Shown here: in pieces, positions 22,711 to 34,556 of the stretch
How the letters are laid out: every line of letters begins with the position of its first letter
Numbering within the stretch: position 1 is the first letter of the stretch
Source of the DNA: Excoecaria cochinchinensis
Lineage: Eukaryota > Streptophyta > Magnoliopsida > Malpighiales > Euphorbiaceae
NCBI GenBank assembly: GCA_947683425.1
Contig: CANTUQ010000077.1
Span: forward strand, 124,001-188,000
Direction of reading: 5' to 3'
Length of the DNA: 64,000 bases
Program-made: the position numbers and the translations under genes
The notes under the pieces: generated by a model
What the model was told of the DNA's origin: nothing
Databases searched by the model: none
What the model saw: the letters and a program-made list of their open reading frames with translations, nothing else

Positions 22711-23127
22711 TATATGCTTGGGACACTGTGTTCTATCAGTATTCAAATGACCGCATCCACTTCTAAAGTGTATTTTCAGACTAATCAGGCTATATGTTAA
22801 ATTGTGTTGCATATGTTGAGATGCATATTGACAGGATTAAAAGTATAAGATGCACATGAATTTTTGTATAACTTTATATTATGCACCTTGTATCTGTGTA
22901 CTTAAAATGGTGAAAATTATGTTAATCCTAAGTATGAATTGAGTAGTTAATTGCGTGTAATGTATGTTTATGCATGTCAAGTAAAGAACATGGAAATATG
23001 CTTATATATAATTTTGATGCCTTTGATTTTGAATCATAGCTTTATTGCACGTTTATGTTGCGAGGAGATTATATTATTGTTGTAAATATTGTATATGTAT
23101 ATTGTTCATTTGTTTTGTTCCTCCCCA

Positions 23128-23145
23128 CTAAGCCTTATCGCTTAG
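23128..23145. promoter_or_regulatory. Conserved LTR dyad (F copy)
   Basis: CTAAGCCTTATCGCTTAG, one mismatch from a perfect inverted repeat, 22 bases before the acceptor-like TAG. Confidence 0.6.
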
Positions 23146-23218
23146 CACGAGTTCTTTTCCCGTGTAGGTGGCGAGTTCGTTTTGGAGTCAGACATCTGCA
23201 GATCGGCCACTAGAAGTC

Positions 23219-23400
23219 AGACTTTTAATCATATATAGTAAAACCTTTAACATATATATATATCAATATCGTTTTACAAAAAGAGGCTCGTAAGCAAATA
23301 CATATACAAAAAGAATTGTTCCTTTACAAAGATTCATTTTGCTATTAACAAGCCAAGAACAAAATAACAGCGGAAGACTAAAAAATAACTTCATCCAAAA
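23219..23400. other. Loop between the F and F' arms
   Basis: 182 AT-rich bases unique to the right arm side. It is probably the remaining tail of LTR F' (it contains CAGCGGAA, also found near the end of LTR I). No other feature is seen. Confidence 0.5.
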
Positions 23401-25791
23401 AGACTTCTAGTGGCCGACCTGCAGATATCTGACTCCAAACCGAACTCGCCACCTGCACGGGAAAAGAGCCCGTGCTAAGCGATAATGCTTAGTGGGGAGG
23501 AACAAAACAAACTAACAATATACATATACAATATTTACAACAATAATATAATCTCACTGCACATAAACGTGCAATAAAGCTATGGTTCAAAATCAAAAGG
23601 CATCAAAGTTACATCCAAGCATAATCCATGTTCTCTACTTGACATGTATAAACATACATTACAAGCAATTAACTATTCAATTCGTATATAAGATTTACAT
23701 AACTCTCACTATTTTAAGTACACAGATACAATGTACATATCATAAAGTTATGCATGAATTCATGTGCATCATATACTTTTAATCTTGTCAATAAGCATCT
23801 CATCATATGCAACACATATAACATATAGCCTGATTAGTCTGAGAATACCCTTTAGAAGTGGATGCGGTCATTTGGATACTGATAGAACACAATATCCCAA
23901 GCATATAGAGACATAAGTCTCAAACATGTGATTTTCATATAGAGACCGAAGTCTCGCATTAATTTCCATATAGACCCAAACGGGGTCGAAATAAGGATCC
24001 TAACGGGACCCGCATATAACGTTTTATCATATAGCAGCTGCACACACACCCTGACCTAAGTAAGCGCTTACTTATCCACTACTAAGACTTATTCAGGCTT
24101 GAAAGACACATCTCAAAAAGAAACTCAAGTAATCATCATTTCATGAGAATCGCATTAAATACGAACTTATAACTCATATATACATGTATATTGATCAAAA
24201 TCGGGAACATATAAATATATAAATATCAAATACAGGAGATAATAAGGACATGTAACTCACATTGAAATGATTCATATTCATGCAAATTATAATATTTAAA
24301 TCATGTATATTAATTACTACTCATTTACACAAACCTCATAATTAAACAATTATAACATTAAAGAACAGATTTGGACTTGATCTTGAGTCAAACAGTGAAA
24401 ATCCCAAGTACAGAAGCTTAAAAACTTTGCTATTTGAAAACAGGGCAGCAGGGAGGGAAGGCCAGTCACGAGACACCTAGGCAGTGGCGTCTCGTGACAC
24501 TGGCTTCACGCGAGCGCCACGCCAAGCAGGGGCAGTCACGGGTCGTGACCATCCGTCATGCCACGTGACGCCAGAGAAGAGAGGGGAGGTCACGAGTCAC
24601 TGGGCAGAGGTGACTTGTGACACGCAGGGAGGGGAAGCAAGTCACGGCGTGATGCATCATCACGTCTCGTGACCTTCTTCAGAGAAGAGGGTCACGGTGT
24701 GATGCTCCCTCACGTCACGTGATCTCTTCCCTCACTTCTGCTTCTCATTCTCAAAACTCCAAAATTTCCAGAAAATGTCGAAACCAGAAAATCGTGAAAC
24801 AGAGTACATTCAAAACTCAAAACCTTTCTTGCCCAAAATCATTTTTTTCATGTAATATTTAATTGAATACGTACCTTCAAGTCTCCAGAACACATTTACA
24901 GCAATTTTAACACAAATAACACATTTTTTTACAATCAAAATAGAGGTAAAGCCAGAACATCAACTTCCCAGGAATCCACATTCAAACTCACGTATATTCC
25001 TCTCATTTGCATAGTTAACATCATTCTCTTTCTACTGTAATCATGTATACTACATTACGTAACTCATGCATTTCAATATATATAAATACACCTATATAAC
25101 TTTAACATCAGAATAGCAACAGGATCCAAAATGAGAAATGACAGACACTCCCAAACCTGTAATGAAGCTCAAAAATATCCACTGCACTTTTTAATCCACA
25201 ATCTTCCCTTTTCCCTTCTCTATCCTCTTATCTTCAGATGCTTGCAAACAGATGAAACCATAATCATTAACCCAAGAACAAAATCTCTATAAACCTTAAG
25301 GAGAAGAAGAAGAACCACACGAAAACTGACAGCCACTTACCTTCTGAAGCTTCTACCAAACCCAAACCCTAGCTCCACAATGGAAGAACACACATGCAAT
25401 TGAGAAAAAGAACAGAAAATGGAGAGGGGAAGGAATGGCTAACGTGAGAGAGAGCAAGAGAGAAAGAAACTAAAATCTGATTGCCTCTTACAGAAGCTAC
25501 AAAAATTCCTGAAATCCTCCTTTCTCTCTCCCACATGCATACACCCACCTCTCCACTTGGCACACGTGCACAGGTTCACGCAATCCACTTATCCTTCTTT
25601 TACCTTTTGCTCCTTAATCTTCTAATAGGTCCTTCTTAATTTCTTTTTACTCACTAAACTAAAAATCTGTAATTAATTCTTTATTAAAACCTTGCAATAA
25701 AATCCTCTTTTCCTCATGCAAATTACCCACTTGTCCTAAATTGTCCAATTAAAATCGCTAATTCCAATTAGGCCACTTATGGGGTGTGACA
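23401..25791 (-). repeat. LTR F' (right arm of a large inverted repeat)
   Basis: Minus strand begins TGTCACACCCC at 25791 and can be aligned with F over about 2.4 kb at roughly 80 percent by eye. It holds donor-like AGAAG|GTAAGT (25340), a palindrome cluster (24455-24730), a ladder (23905-24010), the dyad (23475-23492) and acceptor-like CCGTGCAG|GTGG (23453), giving a predicted intron of 1888 bases. It adjoins truncated Athila pol. Confidence 0.8.
23453..25340 (-). other. Predicted LTR-embedded leader intron, LTR F'
   Basis: AGAAG|GTAAGT donor at 25340 and TTTTCCCGTGCAG|GTGG acceptor at 23453. The boundary sequences agree with F although the two LTRs are only about 80 percent alike. Confidence 0.45.
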
Positions 25792-27736
25792 GTTGTGGTG
25801 TAATTTAATTGAGGGGCTGATAAGATATGGCTAGCATAATAAATGACATGCAAATTCTTACCTTGGCATTGACATAGCACACAACCTACCGGAAGGTCAC
25901 TAGCATCACACATGATTTCAAAAGGTAAATTCCAATTAGGTGATGTGATTATAGATACACTTATAAGATCTTTCTTTAATTGCTCAAAAGCAACCATACA
26001 TGCATTAGAAAAATCAAAAGGCACATCTTTAACTAACAAGTTAGTTAAAGGCTTAACAATCAAAGAAAAATCCTTTATAAACCTCCTATAGAATCCCACA
26101 TAACCCAAGAATGATCTAACACCTTTAAGTGTAGTAGGTGGAGGCAACTTCTAAATTAATTCAGTTTTTGCTCTATCTACCTCTATACCTCTACTTGAAA
26201 TTTTGTTGCCTAGAATTATCCCTTCTTCAACCATAAAGTGGCATTTTTCTCAATTAAGTACTAAGTTGGTCTCCTCACATCTAGCTAAGACTCAATCTAG
26301 GTTATTCAAGCACAACTCAAATGAACCTCCCTAGACTGAAAAATCATCCATGAATACTTCCATTATCTCTTCTATTAAATCCCCAAAAATTAAATTCATG
26401 CACATTTGAAAAGTGGCTGGTGCATTACATAGCCCAAAAGGCATTCTCCTATATGCAAAATTTTCATAGGGACAAGTAAATATGGTCTTCTCTTGGTCAC
26501 TAGGGTATATGATAATTTGAAAATACCCCAAAAATCCATTTAAAAAACAATAATGAGAATGACCAACTATCCTCTCTAATATTTGATCTATGAATAGTAA
26601 AGGAAAGTGATCCTTCCTAGTGGCTGAATTCCACTTCCTATAATCAATACAAACCCTCCAACCCATGGTGGTTCGTGTAGGAATCAATTCTCCATTCTCA
26701 TTCCTAACCATAGTCATTCCCCCTTTCTTTGGTACACAATGGATAGGACTTACCCACTCACTATCCGAAATTGGATAGATAATCCTAGCATCTAACAACT
26801 TAATGACTTCTTTTTTAACTACCTCCTTCATATTGGGATTAAGTCTTCTTTGTCTATCAACCTTAGGCTGACACTCATCTTCCATGTTAATCCTACGCAT
26901 TATTACATTAGGACTAATTCCCTTTAAATTAGAAATTTGCAAACCTATACTTTTGATCCTCTTTCTAACCACTTATAACAACAAAAACTCTTGCTTAGTA
27001 GTTAGCTTATTAGAGACAATGATAGGTAAAGTACTATTGTTGTCAAGAAATGCATACCTCAAATGGCTTGGTAATTGCTTTAGTTCAACACTAGGAGGAC
27101 TTACAATGGATGGTGGCAAAGGTGCTTCATTTCTATACAACAGTTTTGGTTTTGAGCTCTCTTGCTCCTCCTCCTCATGAACTTCTTTATCAAGAATGAT
27201 TCCCCTTGACCAACATCATCCAATACTTCCAAGACACAAGCATCAATCACATCTATTTTCATGCACACATTTTCATCCATGGGGTATTTAAGTGCTTTGT
27301 CCATGTGATACTCTACTTTATCCTCTCCTACTCTTAAAACCAAAGTTCCTTCATAGACATCAACTAAAGCCCTTCCTGTTCTCATGAAAGGTCTTCCTAA
27401 AATCAATGAACATTTAACATCATAAGCAAAGTCCAAAATCATAAAATCAATGGGCAAAATAAATTTATCCACTTTAACTAAAACATCATCTACTATGCCA
27501 TAGGGTTTTTTAATTGATTGGTCAGCCAATTGCAAAACCATTGAAGTAAACTTAACATCTTCCAATCCTAACTTTTTAAAGATTGACAATGGCATAAGGT
27601 TAATACTAGCTCCCAAATCACAGAAGCACTTAGGAAATTCAATATCCCTCAAAGTACAAGGAAAAGTAAAACTCTCATTATCTTTAAGCTTAGTAGGCAC
27701 ATTATTAGTGATTACTGAACTACATGCTTCAGTCAA
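25792..27736 (-). pseudogene. pol: Element G protease-RT-RNase H fragment, decayed
   Basis: Protease lies at 27101-27736 with the Athila-type motif CDLGASINLMPLSIFKKLGL and the downstream LILGRPFMRTG. RT lies at 26331-26972, with WVSPIHCVPKKGGMT, GWRVCIDYRKWN and the catalytic FMDDFSV. The connection and RNase H start lie at 25792-26147, with VRSFLGYVGFYRRFIKDFS and MCDASD. A frameshift near 27181, a TAA just upstream of the RT frame and several stops in 26148-26330 break the frame. In the first catalytic block the usual Asp-Leu is replaced (FLNGFLGYFQ), so even the RT core is damaged. The polymerase would have copied element RNA to DNA in the cytoplasmic particle. Confidence 0.88.
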
Positions 27737-28122
27737 TTCAACAGTTGATAAGTCTCCCCAACTCTTTTTCTTAGAAATTAAATCCTTTAGAAACTTAGCA
27801 TAGTTAGGAATTTTAGTAATAGCCTCAATAAAATTTAAATTGATATGTAAATGCTTTAATTTATCAAGAAAGGTTTGAAATTGCTTATCATGGTGTTGCT
27901 ACTTAAGACGTTGTGGAAACGGTGGATGAGGTTGTAACATTTTTGGAACATTTGCCTTCGATGCCCCTTCTGTCGCACTCGCAAGAGAAGACTCCTTCTC
28001 CACTGGCGCGCTCGCGGGTGGTATCGCGCTCGCGATATTGGCCAGTTTCCACTCTATCGTTCTCGCAACTGGTCTCGTGCTCGCGACAGAAGGCTCGTCT
28101 TCCTTCTTCATCTCTTTTTCCT
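27737..28122 (-). pseudogene. Element G gag-protease linker
   Basis: Continues the Athila polyprotein between nucleocapsid and protease (HPPFPQRLK block, then NYAKFLKDL). Within it, 27950-28110 is a CG-rich island with palindromes such as TATCGCGCTCGCGATA at 28022-28037. These are unlike the AT-rich surroundings and use the same TCGCGCTCGCGA core as the G LTR and LTR I. Confidence 0.6.
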
Positions 28123-29438
28123 TCAAAACCTCATTTTTGTTAGAAGAAACAAATTCATGGGTGTTGATTTATCTAATCTCAATGTGATTGCCTTTAAGTG
28201 CTCCCTAGGATTATCTTCCGTATTACTTGGAAGGCATCCTTGTAATCTTGATGGTAATGCATTTGCAATTTGCCCCAATTGAACCTCCAGGTTGTGAATG
28301 GATGAAGCTTGATTCTTAGCTATTTGATCAAATTTAGATTCCAGCATCTTGTGATTCTCCTCTTGTGAGTTGAATTTCAAATTTATTCCATCTAAGAATT
28401 TATCCATTTTAACCTCCAATGCTCCAAATCTATCTTGTGGTGGTTGAAATCCTACACCTTCTCTATTCTGATTATTGGTGTTATTTCCCCATGAAAAATT
28501 TGGATGGTTCCTCCATCCAGGGTTATAAGTATTAGAATAGGGATTTCCACACCCTTGTCCTTGAATAAAACTAACTTGCTCTTCCGTACTTGCCATTCCC
28601 AAATTACAACCTTCACTTGCATGGCCTTGTTGTCCACAAATTGTACATGCATTTGATGAAGTTCCTCCCATGTTCAAATTGTCTATCTTATGTGTCAAAG
28701 CTGCTACTTGTGCTTGCAAAGCAACAACCGAGTCAATAGAATGTAAACCTTTAACAGGGGCAGAATTTGATACCTTAGCCCTTTCGATTTGCCACATGCA
28801 ATTATTTATTGACATTTCCTCAAGCAACTCAAATGCAGCATTTGTTGTCTTCCTCATAAGAGAACCTCCCACAGCTACATCTATGGTTCCTCTTATGGTT
28901 GGATTGACTACATTGTAAAACATTTGCATGAGCAATTCCCTTGGAAGATTATAATGGGGATAACTTCTTTGCAATTCATCAAATCTTACCCATGCCTCAT
29001 ACAAAGATTCATTTTCATTTTGCACAAAGGTAGTGATATCTTTAATGATCTTGGTAGTTTTGGCTAGAGGAAAATACTTAGATAAAAATGCTTGGGCCAA
29101 TTGGTCCCAAGTTGTAATGGATCCTCTAGCAAGTGAGTTCAACCAAGCTTCTGTTTGTCCTTTAATGTAAAAGGAAATAGCCTAAGTTTGATTGCATCCA
29201 CTGAAACTCCATTGATTTTAAAAGTATCACAAATTTCTAAGAAATTTGCCAAATGAGCATTTAGATCGTCATTTGACAAACCATAGAATTGAATACTATT
29301 TTGAATCATTTGTAAAAGAGATGGTTTAATTTTGAATTGCATTTACTGTAGGCCTTACCTTACTACTCCTTGTTGAGCCCCGTTCAATGCTGGCATAGGA
29401 AAATCCATCAATCTAGGTGGATTCTCTTCTTCCGCCAT
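28123..29438 (-). pseudogene. gag: Element G Gag, decayed
   Basis: The start ATG is at 29436-29438 and opens MAEEENPPRLMDFPMPALNG, the usual Athila beginning. An in-frame TAA about 25 codons later and frameshifts near 29340 and 29140 break it. The capsid region (29142 downwards) has WDQLAQAFLSKYFP and ESLYEAWVRFDELQRSYPHY, and the single zinc knuckle is CTICGQQGHASEGC near 28630. Gag would form the particle and bind RNA. Domain order and the primer site 200 bases upstream support the call. Confidence 0.87.
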
Positions 29439-29640
29439 AATAGATCTCCTAGTTCTATTTTTCTTTTTATTTGATTCACAGTTACTCAACAAAAATCTTT
29501 ATATCTCCGGATTCAACTGTTCAAGTTCTTCTTGAGAACTCCTTGTATTAGGCATAAACTTGAACTATCAAATCCTATAAAACAAAAGAAAATAACAAAA
29601 CAAACAAATTAGATATTGTAATTATATCAAACATATTGTT

Positions 29641-29658
29641 CCTCGGCAACAGCGCCTA
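29641..29658 (-). other. Element G primer binding site (Asp-tRNA type)
   Basis: Minus strand TAGGCGCTGTTGCCGAGG, close to the Athila-type TGGCGCCGTTGCCGGGG. It lies five bases from the LTR end. Confidence 0.75.
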
Positions 29659-29663
29659 AAACT

Positions 29664-31039
29664 TGGTGCGCTAAATCTGCAAGCGCACGGTTTACCGATT
29701 ATAGTACTTAAGATGTCGTTCCCACAAGGAACATATGTTGATAATTACTCACTATTACTACTTGATTTTATCTTATTTATAATGTTCAATATTTTGTAAG
29801 TTTAATTCTATACTACTCGTGTAATGCAAATTAATTAAACCTAATTAATGATAATCAAAGAAGACAATTTAGATGATGAAGATATAATGATTATGAAACT
29901 CGATTCCATCTTTAAAATATAACTATAATCTTATAAGCAAGCCAAATTGGAATAATATTCTAATCCACTCTCTTCACATGAACTAGAGTGCTTAAAACAT
30001 GCAATTACAATGCTAATCCTCAATTCTCATTGATGAACTAGTTAATTCCAATTACATATTCTAAGATTAGTTACGAATTTATAGCAATTATCTTAACATA
30101 CTGATCTCTCAAGCAATGTATTGATAATGAATTTCTATTAGTTGTAAGATAAAGTGAATCTCTCAACTCTACTTTAACTTATAAGGATCATGCAATAATA
30201 CCAATAGACAATTCTGCATTAAAAGAATAATAACATTGATGGAAATAAAAGATAACATTAATATCATTCAAGTTTCCTAAATATAATTCATTTAATTACA
30301 AAGAAGAAGTAAAAGATTAGAAATAAGAAGAAGGAAATCTCTCAACCCTTTTTCCTTTCATAAAGTATGATCTTTTCCTTTCAATTTCTTTCTCTTCAAA
30401 AGATAAAAACTAACTAAAGAAATTTAACTATCAAAATTATTCTCCAAACTTATAGAAAAATATTTAGTTAAAATTCCATCCTTCCTAAATTTACAACAGA
30501 AACTAATATATAATGTTCCAAAATTCATGTCCCTTCAAATGCCTATTCAAAAGGTTGCAAAAGTTGGCAAAAGGCTCAATTATTCAAGTGGCTTGTCAAA
30601 ATAAGCTGCGCAACGGATCTCTCTGTTGCGCTCACGATGTCTGTCGCACTCACGACAGGACACGGACTCCTCCTCCTTTGACTTTTCCTCAGCTGCATTG
30701 ACTGCTTTGTTCTCCATTACTTTGTCGCGCTCGCGACGCCTTCACGCTCGCTACAGGACACGTTTTTCTCTTCTTTGCTCTTTCTTCTTCTCTTCTCTTC
30801 CTTGTTCTTCGGCATCTGCATCTTTTATCACGACCGTAATGTCTTTTGTGCTTGCGATAATGGCATCCTTTCCTTGCTCAATTCTGCTCCTTTCTCCACA
30901 TTTTCTCCCTTTTCTCCTACAAACACAAAACTTGACACAAAAACATAAAACACACCTAATTTTAACACAATTAACCATAACTAAACATAATTTTAATAAC
31001 AAAACATTAGGTAAATATGAGCTATTTAGGCTCATATCA
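29664..31039 (-). repeat. Element G 5' LTR
   Basis: Bounded on the minus strand by TGATATGAGCC (31039) and ...GCGCACCA (29664), with the primer site just beyond. The start is inferred from the inverted TGAGCC...GGCTCA context and could be off by a few bases. A CG-rich palindrome cluster lies at 30600-30850. Confidence 0.65.
30600..30850. repeat. CG-rich palindrome cluster, element G LTR
   Basis: Contains GTCGCGCTCGCGAC (30724-30737), identical to a 14-mer in solo LTR I (37219-37232), and decayed variants such as CTGTCGCACTCACGACAG. Confidence 0.75.
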
Positions 31040-31061
31040 TTCGAAAAATAATATGGAAACA

Positions 31062-31108
31062 AAATAAAACTAATAATCATAGTAATGGAATTAAGAGAAT
31101 AGGCAGAC
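31062..31108. repeat. 47-bp direct repeat, copy 1
   Basis: Nearly identical to 31426-31472 (shared GTAATGGAATTAAGAGAATA), 364 bases away. Probably an internal duplication of the H sequence. Confidence 0.85.
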
Positions 31109-31425
31109 AGAAGATCAATAAGATATTTGTCCTATTTTATTAAGGAAAACCTTATTTTATTGTACAAAAATCTTTTTAGTGAATTTTTATATTAACAAGC
31201 ACAAAATCAACTTTATTATAAGCCAAGTTCAAGTAATAGTCAAAGTCAAACTAAGGGAATAGCAAATAATGGAGAAAAAGTTCATGAAGGGATGAATCAA
31301 ACCAAGGGTTTCACAATCCTTTTGCCTCCTAATCTCCGTCCATAAGCAACACTCAATTAAAAGAAGCATTATACATCAAATAAAGAAACAAAAAAGTAAC
31401 AAGTTAGCAAAATAATCTAGAAATA

Positions 31426-31472
31426 AAATAAAACAAATAATCATAGTAATGGAATTAAGAGAATAGGCAGAC
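31426..31472. repeat. 47-bp direct repeat, copy 2
   Basis: Second copy of 31062-31108, with one visible mismatch. Confidence 0.85.
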
Positions 31473-32218
31473 ATAATATCAATATGGTAAAATAACATTA
31501 GAATAACACATAAAAATTAACATGCAAAAAATAATATGAAAAGAAGTAACAAAAGAGATCAAAACAAATAAAAGGAAAGGGAAAAGAAACAAGGGACGGC
31601 CATCGGAAGAGGCAACCGATAGAAGAAAGTGAAACCAGAGACTGTCCGTCCCTCGGTTGAACGACGGCCATCGGTTAAGTCTTCTTCTCGTTGGTCATCT
31701 CCAGAATTCAAAAAGACGAGCAAACTCCATGGATGAGCATTCAAGCTTCTATTTCTTACTTTTTTTCACATACTCTTATACCATTTTTACAGATTCATAT
31801 TAAAATCAATTTATGGCCAAGATTTATCATACAAAATAATAAAAACAGTACAAATCAATAGAATCACATTTCATGCCATAATCTTAAATCAGTGAAAAAG
31901 GTTGGACTTTAAACCCAGAATGTTTACCATTGGTATATTGATCTCTAAGGGACAAAAAAACAATGAGTCTCTTCCTTGAATTTCACAATTTTCATTAAAA
32001 ATGAAGTGAAGATTTTCACTTTCTCTCTCCAACTTCTCTCTAAAATTCTTTTTTACAATGAAAATTTAAGAGAACAAATCAAGAAAAGAGAATTGATTTA
32101 TCTTCCTCAATAAGACTCTTCAATTTTTAAACAAAGAATTTGAAGGAAAATAGATTTTGCTCTTGAATTTTCTTCACCTGAAAATGCTCCCTCTCCCTAT
32201 CTTCATTAAATTCAACTC

Positions 32219-32226
32219 CATTTATA
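32219..32226 (-). promoter_or_regulatory. TATA box of LTR H
   Basis: TATAAATG on the minus strand within GCCTATAAATGG, about 620 bases into the LTR. It corresponds to the CCTATAAATA box of D. Confidence 0.5.
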
Positions 32227-32358
32227 GGCTTTAAAATCCTTGAATTTCTGGATTTTAGATTGATTTCAGGAATAAAATCAGGCATTTTTTATCTTAACAA
32301 CCCTAAAACCCATTAATGACATCCCAAAAATCAACTTTTTGATTCCTAAAATATAATT

Positions 32359-32385
32359 CCAGATTTCCCGTTGAAGGAAATCTGG
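32359..32385. other. 9-bp stem hairpin in LTR H
   Basis: CCAGATTTC (32359-32367) pairs perfectly with GAAATCTGG (32377-32385) across a 9-base loop. It borders the CG-rich block that begins at 32390. Confidence 0.7.
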
Positions 32386-32389
32386 AAAT

Positions 32390-32645
32390 TCATTGTCCGC
32401 TCATGATCGACAGGCATATGGCCATCGATCACGGAGCCAGTGTGAATTCCCATCTTTCCCCCTCAATAGCCTATCCTTCAAGGGACAGGCATCCCATCGA
32501 GCGATGGACGGTCGTCCTTCAAGCGAAAAATGGGCATCTGTTGCTCAACAGGCCACCCCTCCTGAGGCTCATCCAGTAAACGATAGGTGCACCTGACGCT
32601 CGATCGACGTGCGTCCCTGGCGAGGGATGGATGCCTGTCGGTCAC
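32390..32645. repeat. CG-rich palindrome cluster, LTR H
   Basis: Degenerate inverted words such as GGCCATCGATC, GACGCTCGATCGACGTGC and GGATGCCTGTCGGTCA. A smaller group (GACGGCCATCGG) is at 31595-31680. Confidence 0.55.
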
Positions 32646-32843
32646 CCAAAAACCAAAAATCTTAGAATTGAAATCCTTTTTTAAGCCAGTGAAAACATAA
32701 AAGAATTTTAGTCAAAGATAACTTCAAAACTTTGTGAAATTCAAAGGCGAAAACTAGCGCGTTGAGCTTTCCACCTGTGAAACAAGTATCTGTATCCTCA
32801 TTGGGTAACTCTGATCTGGGCTATCTCAGGAGCTGGTGTCTAC

Positions 32844-34539
32844 AATAGTGATATTGTAAATTTCGTTTAATGTGTCATGTGAAAACTATTTTGTAACAAA
32901 AGAAATTTAATAATTCAGTCTTTGTTATTTTGTTATCTTGTCAAGCATGCTTAGTTGGGTAACATCCTTTACTTACCATCGTCAACCGACTATGTATGCT
33001 TATGGTTTGCTACATACAGGTAAGGAGTGTTATACTTACAATCATATTCTAAATTCTTATAATCCTGTAGATTTAAATCTATAGTGGTTTGCATACACCG
33101 ATATAAGTCAAAACATGATATTAACCATAATTTCAATTTCCATCCTTATAATGTTACTATATTACCTTAATCACATATGCCATACACATCATAACTCTCT
33201 ACTTATCATCATCTTTATCATTATAATCGAGTTATAATAGGAAAACAAATCTCGTATTCTATTTCTGTTGCCATTACTGAATCAGAGGCATCATCTCCTA
33301 ATACTATCACTAATCCTAACTTAATATCCCAGATAATTATTCCATATTCCATATTATATTCTAAACATAAAGTTTCCTTTTTTTTTTAATATTTCTATTA
33401 TATTCCCTTATCTAAACATTACTCCTCATTATTCATAACAATATTATGTCTCCATTTGTACTTCCATAAATGTTACATATTCCTTAATACCTTTGACTTC
33501 TTTTCAAAAGACTAAACTCCGCTATATACACTTTGATACACTGAATCTTTTCGTGCTGGGAGCACATACGTTATGTCTTTTACTATAGCTAACTAGTCAT
33601 TTAATCTTCAAAATTTCTTTTCGCTTAGTTTCGTATATCCCATTGTCTCCTTCATCTAACTTTTATTTATTTATTTTTAATATTATTTTTTTTCAATAAC
33701 CAAGTGTATGAGGAGAGTCTTCAAAATTTGAATTTGTATATTTCTCTCCATTCTTCTTAAATTACTTTGGACACTTTTCCTACATTAAACCCCATTCCAA
33801 TAAAATAATTAATTAACTTGGAGTAAAAGAGCTAGCAGATGATCCTGTCGATTAGTTAAGGAGTGTTTCAAGTATATAATATGTATTTTCTTCTTCTGAA
33901 TAATTAACTCATCAAGGGTATTCATGAGGATTTTAAGGCATGTTCCAACAACATGCACATGTATAGAATTGAGTATGTTTAGAAAATTCAGATCAATATA
34001 GATTCAAATCATAAGGTTAAATGAAATGCTAAAACTTAACAATATTTTTCCTTCTTAACTCTACTTGCGAGTCTGGTGACAACTTTGTAATACACTGACT
34101 AATAATAGATCTAATTCGGAGTCATATCACTTCCTCAATATTCATTGGCAAGTACCTTTATCTAGTCTTTTACTTTCCTTACTACTTCTTTTACCCTCAT
34201 TAGCTCCAATCCACTATCATCTTTTGGTAAAAGATATCTTTTCCTAACATCACTGCACTCAATGTATATCTTGTCAGTTCCCTTTCAATTGGGGTATATG
34301 CACAAAATCTGTGTTTATCATGAATGGTAAAATGATGCTGATGCAATGAATGTAAAATGTCTCATGGATGCAGTATCATGCAAATGCATATCTCATAAAA
34401 TGGAAATGTTTGCCCCATCCCATGCTATAAAATATTTAGGAGATTTGCCCCGTTATCAAGGATTACTGACTGGTACACATAGTGCTAATCTTCCAATCTT
34501 ACCTCCTGTTATCCTAGGACTAGAACTGCCTAAATCGTA
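32844..34539. other. Unassigned AT-rich stretch, probably degraded interior of element L
   Basis: No reading frame, tandem repeat or recognisable LTR boundary. It lies between the H LTR start and the primer site of L. By position it should be the gag region of a minus-strand element, but I see no gag motif. Confidence 0.35.
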
Positions 34540-34551
34540 GCTCTGATACTA
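34540..34551 (-). other. Element L primer binding site (initiator-Met type)
   Basis: TAGTATCAGAGC on the minus strand, one base from TGGTATCAGAGC, followed within six bases by an LTR-like edge. Confidence 0.6.
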
Positions 34552-34556
34552 CTAAA

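Larger units (their letters stand above)
21261..23167 (+). other. Predicted LTR-embedded leader intron, LTR F
   Basis: AAGAG|GTAAGT at 21261, after a CT-rich leader-like stretch (21146-21215), to CCCGTGTAG|GTGGCGAG at 23167. The length is 1907 bases. The dyad lies 20-40 bases before the acceptor. Confidence 0.45.
20796..23218 (+). repeat. LTR F (left arm of a large inverted repeat)
   Basis: Begins TGTCACACCCC and ends abruptly after GGCCACTAGAAGTC. It has the Tekay-type LTR layout: donor-like AAGAG|GTAAGT (21261), CG-rich palindromes, stem-loop ladder, dyad and acceptor-like CCGTGTAG|GTGG. Its 3' end and any internal region are missing. The flank TCCCC is not repeated at the right end of F'. 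Confidence 0.8.
25792..31039 (-). mobile_element. Element G: decayed Athila-type Ty3/gypsy retrotransposon, 3' part missing
   Basis: Minus-strand order: 5' LTR (29664-31039), Asp-type primer site, gag, protease, reverse transcriptase, start of RNase H. It is cut at 25791 by LTR F'. Integrase and the 3' LTR are absent. The protein motifs and primer site identify the Athila lineage. Confidence 0.87.
31040..32843 (-). repeat. LTR H: Tat-type LTR fragment
   Basis: The minus strand from 32843 begins TGTAGACACCAGCTCCTGAG and follows the first ~50 bases of the D LTR, including GTTACCCAATGA. A CG-rich block (32390-32645) and then a TATA box follow in the same order as in D. Its far end is lost against element G; 31040-31560 is assigned by continuity only. 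Confidence 0.6.

Noticed and set aside
20796..25791. F and F' as the two LTRs of one element
   Set aside because: They are inverted, not direct, both lack 3' ends, and the flanks do not show a target duplication.
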